Positions 32,933 to 42,332 are shown, counted from the stretch's first letter. The stretch is 64,000 nucleotides of DNA from CAZABP01 sp964483245 (GCA_964483245.1 CAZABP010000003.1:124001-188000), one strand, 5' to 3'. Numbers and translations: made by a program. Notes: a model not told the origin generated them from the sequence alone.

Positions 32933-35569
32933 ATGCGGATCGTGCAGGTCGGGATCTGTGCCGCCGTGTTGGCCTTTGCGGCGCCGGCGCAGGAGGTGTA
33001 CGCGGTCGTCGAGCTGGGTGAGCTGGAGATCACGCAGGGACGGCTGGAAGGCAGCTGGCACTGGGCCTGGGATCTGCAGGTCGGCGCGCTGCTGCCGCGC
33101 GTGCAGATCGATGGCGATGGGCACGCCGGTTTCGCGCACGACGCGAGCGGCGGGTTCTGGTCGTGGAACTTCGAGTCGGTGATGCGCGACGGCCGCATCC
33201 ACGTGCAGCTCCCGGCGGCGCGCGATGTCACCGGCACGCTGTTCCTGCCGGACGACGACTGGAAGGCGTTGCGGCCAGTGCGGTTCAAGATCCAGGCGGC
33301 GAAGTTCGCCGCCGCCAACCGATCCGATTACCTCGACGCGGAGCGGCTGCGCTATCTGAGCCTGTTGCAGCGCGGGCTGCCGGGCGGCGCGTGGTTCCGC
33401 CATCGGCTGCACGAGATCGACCGTGAGCTGGGCGTCGAGCGGCCGTTCGTCGAAGGGACCTGGGCGCGGCGCAACGAGATCGACGAGTTCGCGGAAGCGA
33501 TCGAGCTGTTCGGTGGCGGGCGTGCGATCGCCGAGAACCTGCAGCTCGACCGTGCGCTCGCCGACGCCGGCGCCGAAGGTGCCGACGTCGACGTCACGTC
33601 GATCGAAGGGATCAAGATCAAGCCGATCGACTGGACGCAGCATCTCGGCAACGAGGCGCCGGCGCTCGATCCGCTGGCGGCGCTGATCCCGCACGACCAG
33701 CACGCGGTGTTCCTGCCGAGTGCCTCGGCGGCGCAGCGCGTGATCGAGGAGGTCGAGCGGCGCGGGACCGCGGTCGCGTTCGTGATGGGGATGCCGCGCG
33801 CCGAGGAGCACGCGCTGCTGCAGCGCTACGAGCGCCAGCTCGGCGTCGAGCTGCGCGCGCTGGTGGCGCTGGGCGACCTGGTCGGCTCGCTGGCGCTTAC
33901 CGGGTCGGACTTCGAGTTCCGGATGGGGACCGACGTGGCGCTGCTGCTGTCGAGTCCGCGTCCGGCGGAGCTGCGCGAGCAGTTGCAGCAGGCGGGCGTC
34001 GAGCTGCACGAGCTCGGTGGCACGTTCGTGTTGACCAACTCGAAGGCCCAGCTCGCGCGGTTGCGCGACGTCGCCGCGGGCAAGCTCGCGGCGTTGGCGA
34101 AGGAGCCGGAGTTCCGCTTCTTCCGCCTGCGCTACCCGCTCGGAGCGAAGGACGAGACCGCGTTCGCCGTGCTCTCGGACGCGACGATCCGGCGTTGGTG
34201 CGACCCGCAGTGGCGGATCGCGAGTGCGCGCCGCGTGCGCGCGGCGGCGCTGCTCGGCGAGCTGACGGCGCGGCATGCCGCCGATCTCGCGCAGCCGGCC
34301 GTTGCGCGGCGCGCGCTGCCTGCCGAGGAGGCATTCGCTGGCCTCGGTACGCTACGCCTCGATGGCGGCGGCGTGCACTCCGAGCGCTATGGCACGCTGA
34401 CGTTCCTGACGCCGATCGTCGACCTCAACGTCACGCGCGCCTCGGCCGCCGAGGCGGATGCCTACCGTCGCTGGCGCGAGGGGTACGAGCGCAACTGGTC
34501 CGGTGTGTTCGATCCGATCGCAGTGCAGTGCACGATGCAGGCCGGACGCGTCACGACCGACGTCACGGTCATGCCGCTGATCCTCGGCAGTGAATACAAC
34601 TGGCTGCGCCAGCTGACGCGGACGGCGAAGCTGTCGGCGCGCCCGCTCGAGCTGGCCGAACCGCTGGCCCAGCTCGCATTCGCGATCGAGCCGAAGTCGA
34701 ACCCGATGCGGATGGTGCTCGGCTTCGCCGGCGGGCTCGGCCGCGAGCTCGGCGCCGACCCGTTCGGTTGGATGGGACAGACCGTCGCGATCTATGCCGA
34801 TCAGGATCCGTTCTGGGCCGAGCTCGCGCAGGCGAAGGACCGCGAAGAGTTCTTCGAGCAGAACTGGCACCGGCTCCCGCTCGGGCTCGTCGTCGAAGTC
34901 GACTCCGCGCTGAAGGCGACCGCGTTCCTCGCCGGGTTGCGCGCGTACGTGCAGGACACCGCGCCCGGGATGACGCAGTGGCAGAGCATCGATCACGCCG
35001 GCGGGACGTACGTCCGTGTCTCGCCGTCGCCGGAGGCAGCCGCGGAGCTCAGCGAGTTCGAGCGGCGCGCGACGTTCAGCTACACCGTGTCCGGGCGGCG
35101 GATCCTCGTCGCGCTGAACGAGAACCTGGTCAGGCAGGCGCTCGAGCGCGGCAACAAAGCGCCGGATCCCGCGCCCGTGCCGCCTGGCGAGCACGCCTGG
35201 CTGCGGGTCGGCGCGCTGGCGTTCGATGCCGTCGAGGCGTTGATCGGCGGCGAACTGCGCACCGGGATGCAGGTCCTGGCCTGGCGCAACCTGCCGATCC
35301 TCGAGGAGTGGGCGCGGAAGTTCCCCGGGCAGGACCCGGTCACCGTGCATGAGCGGCTGTTCGGCGTGCGGCTGGTCTGTCCTGGTGGCGGGCAGTACCT
35401 GCAGCAGCGCGAAGACGGGATGCTCGCGTCGTCGGTGTTCGGTCACCCAGCGGCCCCGCGCACCGGCCCGGCCTGGCCGCCGGGCTGGCGGGGGATCACC
35501 GGCGCCGACTTCGGCCTGACGTTCGAGCAGGACGGTCTGCGCGCGCGCGCGGAGGTGCGCTCGAAGTGA
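32933..35569 (+). CDS. large secreted protein of unknown function
   Basis: An 878-residue protein with a signal peptide (MRIVQVGICAAVLAFAAPAQ). An open frame reaches back to 32795 but its start region is arginine-rich and lies in the divergent promoter region, so MRIVQVG at 32933 is used. The chain alternates short hydrophobic strands and acidic, Arg-rich helices, without a motif I can name; a general likeness to DUF3352-type secreted proteins is possible but weak. The stop overlaps the GTG start of the DNA polymerase IV gene by 4 bases, an odd pairing of a secreted protein with a repair enzyme. Confidence 0.75.
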   Translation: MRIVQVGICAAVLAFAAPAQEVYAVVELGELEITQGRLEGSWHWAWDLQVGALLPRVQIDGDGHAGFAHDASGGFWSWNFESVMRDGRIHVQLPAARDVTGTLFLPDDDWKALRPVRFKIQAAKFAAANRSDYLDAERLRYLSLLQRGLPGGAWFRHRLHEIDRELGVERPFVEGTWARRNEIDEFAEAIELFGGGRAIAENLQLDRALADAGAEGADVDVTSIEGIKIKPIDWTQHLGNEAPALDPLAALIPHDQHAVFLPSASAAQRVIEEVERRGTAVAFVMGMPRAEEHALLQRYERQLGVELRALVALGDLVGSLALTGSDFEFRMGTDVALLLSSPRPAELREQLQQAGVELHELGGTFVLTNSKAQLARLRDVAAGKLAALAKEPEFRFFRLRYPLGAKDETAFAVLSDATIRRWCDPQWRIASARRVRAAALLGELTARHAADLAQPAVARRALPAEEAFAGLGTLRLDGGGVHSERYGTLTFLTPIVDLNVTRASAAEADAYRRWREGYERNWSGVFDPIAVQCTMQAGRVTTDVTVMPLILGSEYNWLRQLTRTAKLSARPLELAEPLAQLAFAIEPKSNPMRMVLGFAGGLGRELGADPFGWMGQTVAIYADQDPFWAELAQAKDREEFFEQNWHRLPLGLVVEVDSALKATAFLAGLRAYVQDTAPGMTQWQSIDHAGGTYVRVSPSPEAAAELSEFERRATFSYTVSGRRILVALNENLVRQALERGNKAPDPAPVPPGEHAWLRVGALAFDAVEALIGGELRTGMQVLAWRNLPILEEWARKFPGQDPVTVHERLFGVRLVCPGGGQYLQQREDGMLASSVFGHPAAPRTGPAWPPGWRGITGADFGLTFEQDGLRARAEVRSK

Positions 35570-36717
35570 CCGCGGTGCGGACGATCCTGCACGCCGACAT
35601 GGACGCGTTCTATGCGGCGATCGAGCAGCGCGACCGGCCGGAGCTGCAAGGCAAGCCGGTCATCGTCGGCGGGCGTGGCCCGCGCAGCGTCGTTTCGACC
35701 GCGAGCTATGAGGCGCGGAAGTCCGGCGTGCACTCGGCGATGCCGTCGGTCGAGGCGGAGCGCCGGTGTCCGCAGGGGATCTGGGTGGAGCCGCGGATGC
35801 GGCACTACGCGCAGGTCTCCGAGCAGATCCACGCGGTGTTCGAGTCGTTCACGCCAGTCGTCGAGCCGCTGTCGCTGGACGAAGCGTTCCTGGACGTGAC
35901 CGGCAGCCTCGCGCTGTTCGGCGATGGGGCAACGGTGGCCGCGAAGTTGAAACGGCAGGTCTGGTTGAAGACCGGGCTGACGGTGTCGGTCGGCGTCGCG
36001 GCCTGCAAGTTCGTCGCGAAGGTGGCATCCGATCTGCGCAAGCCGGACGGACTCGTCGTGGTGCCGCCGGGGGAGGAGGCGGAGTTCCTGGCGCCGCTGC
36101 CGGTGCGGTTCCTATGGGGTGCGGGGCGCGTCACGCAGCAGCAGCTCGCGCGGTTCGGGCTGGCGACGATCGGCGACGTGCAGCGACTGGCGCCGGCGGA
36201 GCTGGTCGCGATGCTCGGCCAGGCGGCCGGGGAGCACTTCGCGGCGCTCGCGCGCGGAATCGATCCGCGGCCGGTCGAGCCGGAGCACGATCCGCGCTCG
36301 CTCGGGCACGAGATGACGTTCCTGACCGATCTGCAGGACGCGGTCGCCGTGCAGCGCGTGTTGTTGGAGCTGGCCGAGAAGGTCGGACGCCGGCTGCGCC
36401 GCGCCGGTCTGCGCGCGTCGACGGTGCGGTTGAAGCTGCGCGCGCCGGACTTCTCGACCTGGACACGCCAGCAGAAGATCGACGCGACCGATCGCGATCT
36501 CGATCTGCACGCCGCGGCCTGCGAGCTGCTGCAGCGCGTGTGGCAGCCGGGGCAGCCGGTGCGCCTGCTCGGCGTCACGGCGGCGGACCTGACCGCAGGG
36601 TCCGCAGGACAGCGCGGGCTGTTCCGCGACGACGCGCGCCAGGATCAGGTGCTGCGTGCGTTGGACTCGATCCGCGACCGGTTCGGCGAGGACGCGATCG
36701 GACACGGTGCGCAGTAG
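35566..36717 (+). CDS. dinB: DNA polymerase IV (Y-family translesion polymerase)
   Basis: This 383-residue protein is a full-length DinB homologue. The palm carries both metal-binding motifs: HADMDAFYA (Asp11) and SLDEAFLDV (Asp105, Glu106). It also has the finger segment STASYEARKSGVHSAMP, a helix-hairpin-helix region (LWGAGRVTQQQLARFGLATIGDVQ), and a little-finger domain starting at SLGHEMTF. It copies damaged templates in the cytoplasm with low fidelity. The GTG start overlaps the stop of the secreted 878-residue protein. No canonical beta-clamp motif is recognised at the C-terminus (GHGAQ). I see no LexA-like operator upstream. Confidence 0.95.
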   Translation: MTAVRTILHADMDAFYAAIEQRDRPELQGKPVIVGGRGPRSVVSTASYEARKSGVHSAMPSVEAERRCPQGIWVEPRMRHYAQVSEQIHAVFESFTPVVEPLSLDEAFLDVTGSLALFGDGATVAAKLKRQVWLKTGLTVSVGVAACKFVAKVASDLRKPDGLVVVPPGEEAEFLAPLPVRFLWGAGRVTQQQLARFGLATIGDVQRLAPAELVAMLGQAAGEHFAALARGIDPRPVEPEHDPRSLGHEMTFLTDLQDAVAVQRVLLELAEKVGRRLRRAGLRASTVRLKLRAPDFSTWTRQQKIDATDRDLDLHAAACELLQRVWQPGQPVRLLGVTAADLTAGSAGQRGLFRDDARQDQVLRALDSIRDRFGEDAIGHGAQ

Positions 36718-36798
36718 CGCAGCCGCTGCCGTTCGGCGCGGTACGTATGGATGGCGCGGTTCGAGGCTACGGCCGGCCGCGTTGCGCGAGCTCCGGAA

Positions 36799-37425
36799 TC
36801 AGTGGCAGACGCCCTTGGGCATCCCTGCGTCGCGCTGCACGTCGAACGGGATGCTGTTCGCTTCGCACAGCTCGCGGGCCAGACCGAGGAAGCGGCAGTG
36901 CGTCCCGTCGCCGACCACGTCCGACTCGATGTGGCGGAACCCATCGCGCATCGCCGCCAGGGCATCCGGTGGGAGCACGCGCTTGGCGAGCGGGAACAGG
37001 ATCTCGTTCTCCTTGGCGATGTGCTCGCGCAGGAACGTGATGTAGGCCTGTGCGTCGCCGGCCAGCGCCGTGCCCGCCAGCGCCGCGACGTCGGCATGGA
37101 TCCGGCGCACGAGCTGGCGTCCGTGCTCGTGCTCGTGGCGCATGACCCCGACCGGACCCTGCTGCTCCGGCAGCCCGTTCCGCGCCAGCGCCGGGAACAG
37201 GACGTCCTCTTCCTTGCCGTGGTGGCACGTGTCGACGAACGTCGTCAGGAAGTCGAGCGTGCTGCGCCAGAACTCCGGTCGCACCGGGTCGGCCGCGCGC
37301 AGCGCGCGCACCTCCTGCTGGATCGTCTCCAGCACGGCGAGGATCACCTGATGCTCCTGGACGAGAACGTCGACCGGGTGCTCGCGCGGACCGCAGCCGC
37401 AGGAGCCGGAGTGGGCGGGTTGCAT
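36799..37425 (-). CDS. hemerythrin-like domain protein
   Basis: A 208-residue four-helix-bundle protein with the metal-binding pattern of the hemerythrin HHE domain: EHQVILAVLETI in helix 1, TCHHGKEEDVLFPAL in helix 2, MRHEHEHGRQLVRRI in helix 3, and REHIAKENEILFPLAKR in helix 4. A di-iron site is expected. Such proteins are often oxygen or nitric-oxide sensing, or iron-handling, proteins. The N-terminus has SGSCGCGP, whose cysteines might bind another metal. The C-terminal 40 residues continue beyond the usual domain and contain two further cysteines (THCRF and ELCEAN). Cytoplasmic; apparently monocistronic. Confidence 0.9.
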   Translation of the reverse strand: MQPAHSGSCGCGPREHPVDVLVQEHQVILAVLETIQQEVRALRAADPVRPEFWRSTLDFLTTFVDTCHHGKEEDVLFPALARNGLPEQQGPVGVMRHEHEHGRQLVRRIHADVAALAGTALAGDAQAYITFLREHIAKENEILFPLAKRVLPPDALAAMRDGFRHIESDVVGDGTHCRFLGLARELCEANSIPFDVQRDAGMPKGVCH

Positions 37426-37490
37426 GGCCGAAAAAACGGCGCCGCGGGGTGGTTCTTTCGGGGAACTCCGCCTTTGCTGGAAGCCGGGTC

Positions 37491-38021
37491 ATGAAGCTCT
37501 TCCTCACGTCATCGTTCCTGCTGCTGGTGTCCGGTCTCGGTGGTTGCGCGACCGCCTCACCGGACGTCCCGCCCGAACGGGTCGCGGCACTCGGACTCCC
37601 GAACTACCTGGCGCCGACCGATGCCGTCGTCGTCACCGGGCAGTTCAGCGAGCCGCAGCTCCGCGAGCTGGCCAGGCTCGGCCCGATCCGGATCATCAAC
37701 CTGCGCGCCGCCGACGAGCCGGGCAGCGACTGGGAACCGGTGCTGACCAAGGAGCTCGGTCTGACCTATGTCCATCTCCCGATTGCCGGCGAAACCGATC
37801 TGACCGAAGCGAACGCGCGGCGCTTCGCCGACATCCTCGACGAGCGGCCCGCCGGCACGCTCGATCTCGTGCACTGCAGCTCGGGCAACCGGGTCGGCGC
37901 GTTGTTCGCGCTGAAGCAGTTCTACGTCGACGGTGCCAGCGCCGACGAAGCACTGGCGTTCGGCAAGCAGGCCGGCATGACGCGACTCGAGCCTGCGGTC
38001 GCGAAGAAGCTCTCCCGCTGA
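37491..38021 (+). CDS. lipoprotein phosphatase of the beta-lactamase hydrolase-like (DSP) family
   Basis: A 176-residue protein. The N-terminus is a lipoprotein signal (MKLFLTSSFLLLVSGLGGC, lipobox Cys19). The rest is a small dual-specificity-phosphatase-like fold: VVTGQFSEPQLRELARLGPIRIINLR, and the active-site loop VHCSSGNRVGALFAL with Cys129 and Arg134. The Cys to Arg spacing is the one seen in the beta-lactamase hydrolase-like phosphatase family and differs from the CX5R of classical PTPs. Substrate unknown. It should be anchored outside the cytoplasmic membrane. The ATG at 37491 is selected over 37449 because it opens the lipoprotein signal. Confidence 0.85.
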   Translation: MKLFLTSSFLLLVSGLGGCATASPDVPPERVAALGLPNYLAPTDAVVVTGQFSEPQLRELARLGPIRIINLRAADEPGSDWEPVLTKELGLTYVHLPIAGETDLTEANARRFADILDERPAGTLDLVHCSSGNRVGALFALKQFYVDGASADEALAFGKQAGMTRLEPAVAKKLSR

Positions 38022-38067
38022 GCGGCACCCGCCATCGCCGGGATGCGGGCGGCCGCTGCGGTGCGCG

Positions 38068-41000
38068 TCAGCGGATCACCGGCTTGCGCGCGAGCAGCTC
38101 GTTGAAGCGTGGCAGCTCTTCGGCGACGAGCTGGCGGAGCTTGCTGAGTTGCTCGTCGATCGCGGTCACGAGTTCGTGGCCGACGGCGATGGCCTGGTCG
38201 GTGGGCCGGTAGTCGCCGCTGGCGACGGTCGAGGCGAGCGCGCTGAGGCGGTTGTTGAGGCGGATCGGGAAGTTGAGCGGGTCCTGGCTGCTCTGGTTCT
38301 TGGTCTGGTAGAGCGCCTCTTCGACGTCGGTCAGGCCGCGCTCGAGGGCCTTCGCGGTGTCGACGATCGACGTGCCGTCCTCTTCGCCGGCCGCCTTGGT
38401 GCGCGCGTCGGCGACCTGCTTGCGGACGTCGCGGATCTGCTGGATCCCGCGATGTGTCTCGCTGAGCTTGTCGCGAAGCTCGAGCAGGAACGACTCCTGC
38501 GCCAAGAGGTCCTCGTCGGTCGCGGAGCTGCGCGGATCCTTCTGCAGCGTGAATGGGATCTCCCGCTCCTCGCCGCACGCCGACAGCAGGGCGGTATACC
38601 GGCCGGGGGCCAGCAGCGGCCCGTTCGTGCCACCGCCCCACAGCACCATGCCCGCAATGCTGACCGCATCGGCGTGCCGCAGATCGAAGCGGAACGTGTT
38701 GGCACCCTGCGTCACGCGCAGCCGGTCCTCGCCGGCCTCGCGGTCCGGCTTGGTCGAGAAGCGCCGCAACACTTCGCCGTCACGCCCGCGGATCTCGATC
38801 GTGACGAGCTCCTCCCTTGGGTCGTCACGCAACCAGAACCGCAGCGGCACGCCGCCGGGTGGATTCGCCCCCCGCGTCATCGCCCCACGCCGGCGCCCGC
38901 CGCCACCGCCGCCGCCGCGCAGCCGCAGCACCGGCTCCGGTGCCAACACCTGCAGCTTCGCGTGCGCATCCAGCTCCGGTGCATGGCGCAACGGCCGCAG
39001 ATCGTCGAGCACCCAGAACGACCGCCCTTGCGTCGCCGCGATCAGGTCCCCCTGTTCGACCTTCAGATCGGTGATCGGCACGACCGGCAGCTCGAGCTGC
39101 AGCGGGCGCCAGCTCGCGCCGTCGTCGAACGAGACCTGGACGCCGCGCTCCGTCCCGGCATACAGCAGCCCGGCGCGCACCGGATCGGCCCGCACGACGC
39201 GCGTGAAGTGATCGCGCGCGATCCCCGCATCGATCCGCCGCCACTGCTTGCCGAAGTCCGCCGTCGCGAACAGGTATGGCGCAAAGTCATCCGACTTGTA
39301 GCAGGTCGCCGCGACGTACAGCCCGCCGGCGTGCTTGGGGTGCGCTTCGATCGAGTTGATCATCGCGTGGCGCGGCAGCTCCGGCGGCGTGACGTCCTGC
39401 CAGCGCTTGCCGCCGTCCTGGCTGACGTGCAGCAGCCCGTCGTCCGACCCGCACCACAACACGCCCGCCTGCACGGGCGACTCGCACGCGGCGAAGATCG
39501 TCGCGTAGTACTCCACACCGGTGTTGTCCTTGGTGATCGGCCCGCCACTGGGGCCGAGGGTCTTCGGATCCGCGCGTGTCAGGTCCGGGCTGATCGGTTG
39601 CCAGCTCTGCCCCTCGTTCGTCGTCACGAACAACACGTTGCCGGCCGTGTAGAGCCGCTGCGGATCGTGCGGCGAGAAGAAGATCGGGAAGTTCCACTGG
39701 AACCGGTACTTCAGATCCCCGGCGCCATACCCCATCGGATTGTCCGGCCACACGTTGATCGTGCGGCGCTCGCCGGTGGCGTGATCGATCCGCTGCAGGT
39801 AGCCACCGTACGACCCGCCATACACGACGTCCGGGTTGCGTGGATCGACCGCGATGTGGCCGCTCTCCCCGCCCGCGGTCGGCTCCCAATCGCGCTCCCC
39901 GATCCCGAACGACTCGCCGCGGGAACGGATCCGCACCGTCGAGTTGTCCTGCTGCGCGCCGTAGATCCGGTACGGGAACGCGCGGTCGGTCGTGACGCGA
40001 TAGAACTGCGCCGTCGGTTGATTGTCCTGCGCGCTCCACGTGCGGCCGCCGTCGTAGCTGACGTTCGCGCCGCCGTCGTTGCTCTCGATCATCCGCTGCG
40101 GATCGGCCGGATCGATCCACAGGTCGTGGTTGTCGCCGTGCGGCGTGCCGATCCGTTCGAACGTCCGCCCGCCGTCCTTGCTGCGGTGGAAGCCGACGTT
40201 CAACACGTACACCACATCCACATCGAGCGGATCGCAGTAGATCCGCGTGTAGTACCAGGCACGCTGCCGCAGATCCCGGTCGGAGTTGACCTTCGACCAG
40301 GTCGCACCGGCGTCGCGGCTGGTGAACACGCCGCCCTCTGCGGCCTCGACGATCGCATACAGGCGGTCCGGATCGCGCGGCGACACGGCGATCCCGCTGA
40401 TCCCCAGGGGAGGCTTTGGCAGCCCTTCGTTCCCGGTCAGCTCGGTCCAGGTCTCGCCACTGTCGGTGCTCTTCCAGATCCCGGAGCCATCGCCGCCACT
40501 CTCGAGGCTGTGCGGCGTGCGGCGCACGCGCCAGGTCGTCGCGTACAGGATCCGCGGATTGGTCGGGTCGAGGATCAGATCGACGGCGCCGGCGTCCGCG
40601 TTGGCGAACAGCGTCTTGCACCAGCTCTTGCCTCCGTCGGTGCTCTTGAACACGCCGCGCTCTTCGTTCGGGCCGAACAGGTGTCCGAGCGCGGCGACCC
40701 AGACGGTGTCCGGATCGGTCGGGTGCACGCGGATCCGCGGCACGTGGCGCGTGTCGGCGAGTCCGATGTGCGCCCACGTGCGACCGGCATCGGTCGAGCG
40801 CCACACCCCGTCGCCATGCGAGACGTTGCCGCGCACGGTCTTCTCGCCGCCGCCGACGTAGACGACGTTGGGGTCCGACGGCGCGACGGCCACCGCGCCG
40901 ATCGAACCGCCGAACGATCCATCGGACATGTTGGCCCAGCTGCGTCCGCCGTCAGTCGTCTTCCAGACCCCGCCGCCGGTGGCGCCGAACCAGTAGGTGT

Positions 41001-41184
41001 CGCGGTCGCCCGGCACGCCGCAGACGGCGGCGCTGCGGCCGCCGCGGAACGGGCCGACCAGGCGCCACTGCAGCATCGGTTCGTAAAGCTTCGGATCCGG
41101 ATGCGCCGGTGCGGCGGCCGGTTCCTGGGCGGCGGTCCGAAGGGCAGGTAGGAGGCAGACGACGAGCAGGAGGGCTGCGCGCAT
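38068..41184 (-). CDS. large secreted BNR/VPS10-like beta-propeller protein
   Basis: A 1038-residue protein with a signal peptide (MRAALLLVVCLLPALRTAAQ). Residues about 35-760 are sortilin/VPS10-type propeller blades with many Asp-box (BNR) turns of the S-x-D-x-G-x-T/S-W type: TTDGGRSWANM, STDAGRTWAHI, STDGGKSWCKT, STDSGETWTEL, SRDAGATWSKV, SQDGGKRWQDV. A Gly/Arg-rich stretch (about 785-800) precedes a beta-rich segment, then a helical tail of about 130 residues. Proteins of this kind are often labelled glycosyl hydrolase without proof. No catalytic residues are recognised. Transcription is divergent from the selenoprotein gene across 137 bases. Confidence 0.85.
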   Translation of the reverse strand: MRAALLLVVCLLPALRTAAQEPAAAPAHPDPKLYEPMLQWRLVGPFRGGRSAAVCGVPGDRDTYWFGATGGGVWKTTDGGRSWANMSDGSFGGSIGAVAVAPSDPNVVYVGGGEKTVRGNVSHGDGVWRSTDAGRTWAHIGLADTRHVPRIRVHPTDPDTVWVAALGHLFGPNEERGVFKSTDGGKSWCKTLFANADAGAVDLILDPTNPRILYATTWRVRRTPHSLESGGDGSGIWKSTDSGETWTELTGNEGLPKPPLGISGIAVSPRDPDRLYAIVEAAEGGVFTSRDAGATWSKVNSDRDLRQRAWYYTRIYCDPLDVDVVYVLNVGFHRSKDGGRTFERIGTPHGDNHDLWIDPADPQRMIESNDGGANVSYDGGRTWSAQDNQPTAQFYRVTTDRAFPYRIYGAQQDNSTVRIRSRGESFGIGERDWEPTAGGESGHIAVDPRNPDVVYGGSYGGYLQRIDHATGERRTINVWPDNPMGYGAGDLKYRFQWNFPIFFSPHDPQRLYTAGNVLFVTTNEGQSWQPISPDLTRADPKTLGPSGGPITKDNTGVEYYATIFAACESPVQAGVLWCGSDDGLLHVSQDGGKRWQDVTPPELPRHAMINSIEAHPKHAGGLYVAATCYKSDDFAPYLFATADFGKQWRRIDAGIARDHFTRVVRADPVRAGLLYAGTERGVQVSFDDGASWRPLQLELPVVPITDLKVEQGDLIAATQGRSFWVLDDLRPLRHAPELDAHAKLQVLAPEPVLRLRGGGGGGGRRRGAMTRGANPPGGVPLRFWLRDDPREELVTIEIRGRDGEVLRRFSTKPDREAGEDRLRVTQGANTFRFDLRHADAVSIAGMVLWGGGTNGPLLAPGRYTALLSACGEEREIPFTLQKDPRSSATDEDLLAQESFLLELRDKLSETHRGIQQIRDVRKQVADARTKAAGEEDGTSIVDTAKALERGLTDVEEALYQTKNQSSQDPLNFPIRLNNRLSALASTVASGDYRPTDQAIAVGHELVTAIDEQLSKLRQLVAEELPRFNELLARKPVIR

Positions 41185-41321
41185 GGGGGGCTTGTTACTG
41201 ACGCGGTGGCGCCACGGAGAGGACGGGGCCGCGCATTCTGACGCAGCTGCGACGCCCGGACGATGGCCTTTCCCGGCGCGGCCGCCGATACTTCCGCGGC
41301 CACCCCACGAGATCGAATCCG

Positions 41322-42332
41322 ATGAACCCACAGATCCTCGCGGTGTCGGCTCTCCTGCTCGCGGCGCTGCCGGCACAGAACGCGCGCGTCGCCGTCGGCG
41401 AACGCATGCCGGACGTCGAGCTGCCCGGCCTCGCGAACGGCGACGGGCGCACGAAGCTCTCCGAGTTCCGCGGGCAGCCGGTCGTCGTCGACTTCTGGGG
41501 CACGCGTTGAGGACCTTGCATCGGGTACGCCGTGCCGCGTGCCATCGATCTGCATCACGAGCTCGGACCGAAGGGTCTCGTCGTGATCCTCAGCGAAGTG
41601 CAGGGGACGCCGCGTGAGCGGGTGCCGGGGTTCCTCTGGAGCCACTGGCAGGAGTGTGGGATCCGCAGTGCCTCCGGGCTGCGGCTCCCGGTCGACACCG
41701 GCCGCGGGATCCCGGCCTGTGCCGTCATCGGTGTCGATGGGACGCTGCTCGCGGCCGGCGCGACCGGGAGACTCGGCAGCAAGGTGGACGAGCTGATCGC
41801 GGAGGAGCTCGGCAAGCGCAGCAAGGGTTGGGGTGCTACGCCCGCGATCCGCAAGGCACGCGTCGCGATCCATGCCAGGCAGCGGTTCGCCGAGGCGAAG
41901 GAGCTGATCCACGCCGGACTCGAAGAGGAAGCGAACGAGCACGGCGACGAGTGGCGCGCGGTCGAGCAGGAGCTCGCGACGGCATGGGCCTGGCGCGTGC
42001 GCGCGGTCGGGTTCCTGCAGGACGAGGGGCGGTTCGTCGAGGCCCAAGCGCTCGCCGAAGAGCTGCAGCGAGGCGCCGCCGGAATCGACGAGTGGGAGGC
42101 AACGGCGCAGGAGCTGGTCGCGGCGTTTGCGACCGAAGCCGGCCAGCGGGAGCTCGCGCTCGAGAAGAAGCTCGCGCGGCTCACGCAGATGTTCCAGCGC
42201 AAGCTGCTCGAGGGTCAGGAGGAGCGCCAGCTCGAGCGCGCGCTGCGCGGCGCCGAGGCGGAGTCCCGCGTCGCTGCGCGCGTGCGTCGTCTGATCGCCG
42301 TGATCCACGACGGCGACCAACCCAAGAAGTGA
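41322..42332 (+). CDS. secreted thioredoxin-like protein, probable selenoprotein (UGPC motif, in-frame TGA at 41508-41510)
   Basis: Read through an in-frame TGA, this is a 336-residue protein: signal peptide (MNPQILAVSALLLAALPAQ), a TlpA-like redoxin domain (about 28-150) and a long helical C-terminal region. The motif reads DFWGTR-TGA-GPC. Aligned with the usual FWATWCGPC, the TGA (codon 63) falls exactly on the first catalytic Cys, giving U-G-P-C. The following frame stays intact for 273 codons and keeps the cis-proline loop GIPACAVIG (Pro131). A stem-loop starts 13 bases after the TGA. The stop overlaps the GTG start of the next gene (GTGA at 42329), which implies translation to the end. 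Expected role: thiol-disulfide exchange outside the cytoplasmic membrane. The alternative is a nonsense mutation of TGC or TGT. No selenocysteine machinery is in the window. Confidence 0.75.
41511..41543 (+). promoter_or_regulatory. candidate bacterial SECIS element
   Basis: After the TGA at 41508-41510 come 13 bases, then GGTACGC (41524-41530), a six-base loop CGTGCC and GCGTGCC (41537-41543). All seven positions of the stem pair, one as G-U. The loop contains a G-U dinucleotide. In the E. coli fdhF SECIS the upper stem begins about 11 bases after the UGA and presents GU in its loop, so position and shape agree. A five-pair alternative (GGTAC / GTGCC) competes. There is no obvious bulged U. 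Confidence 0.6.

Noticed and set aside
38149..41151. 1000-codon plus-strand open frame antisense to the BNR propeller gene
   Set aside because: Shadow frame without motifs; the minus strand shows repeated Asp-box turns and a signal peptide.
41508..41510. Two separate genes (a 62-residue peptide and a 266-residue protein starting at GTG 41532)
   Set aside because: The split falls inside the redox motif, the two parts are in the same frame without a base missing, and only the joined product has a complete redoxin fold and signal peptide.
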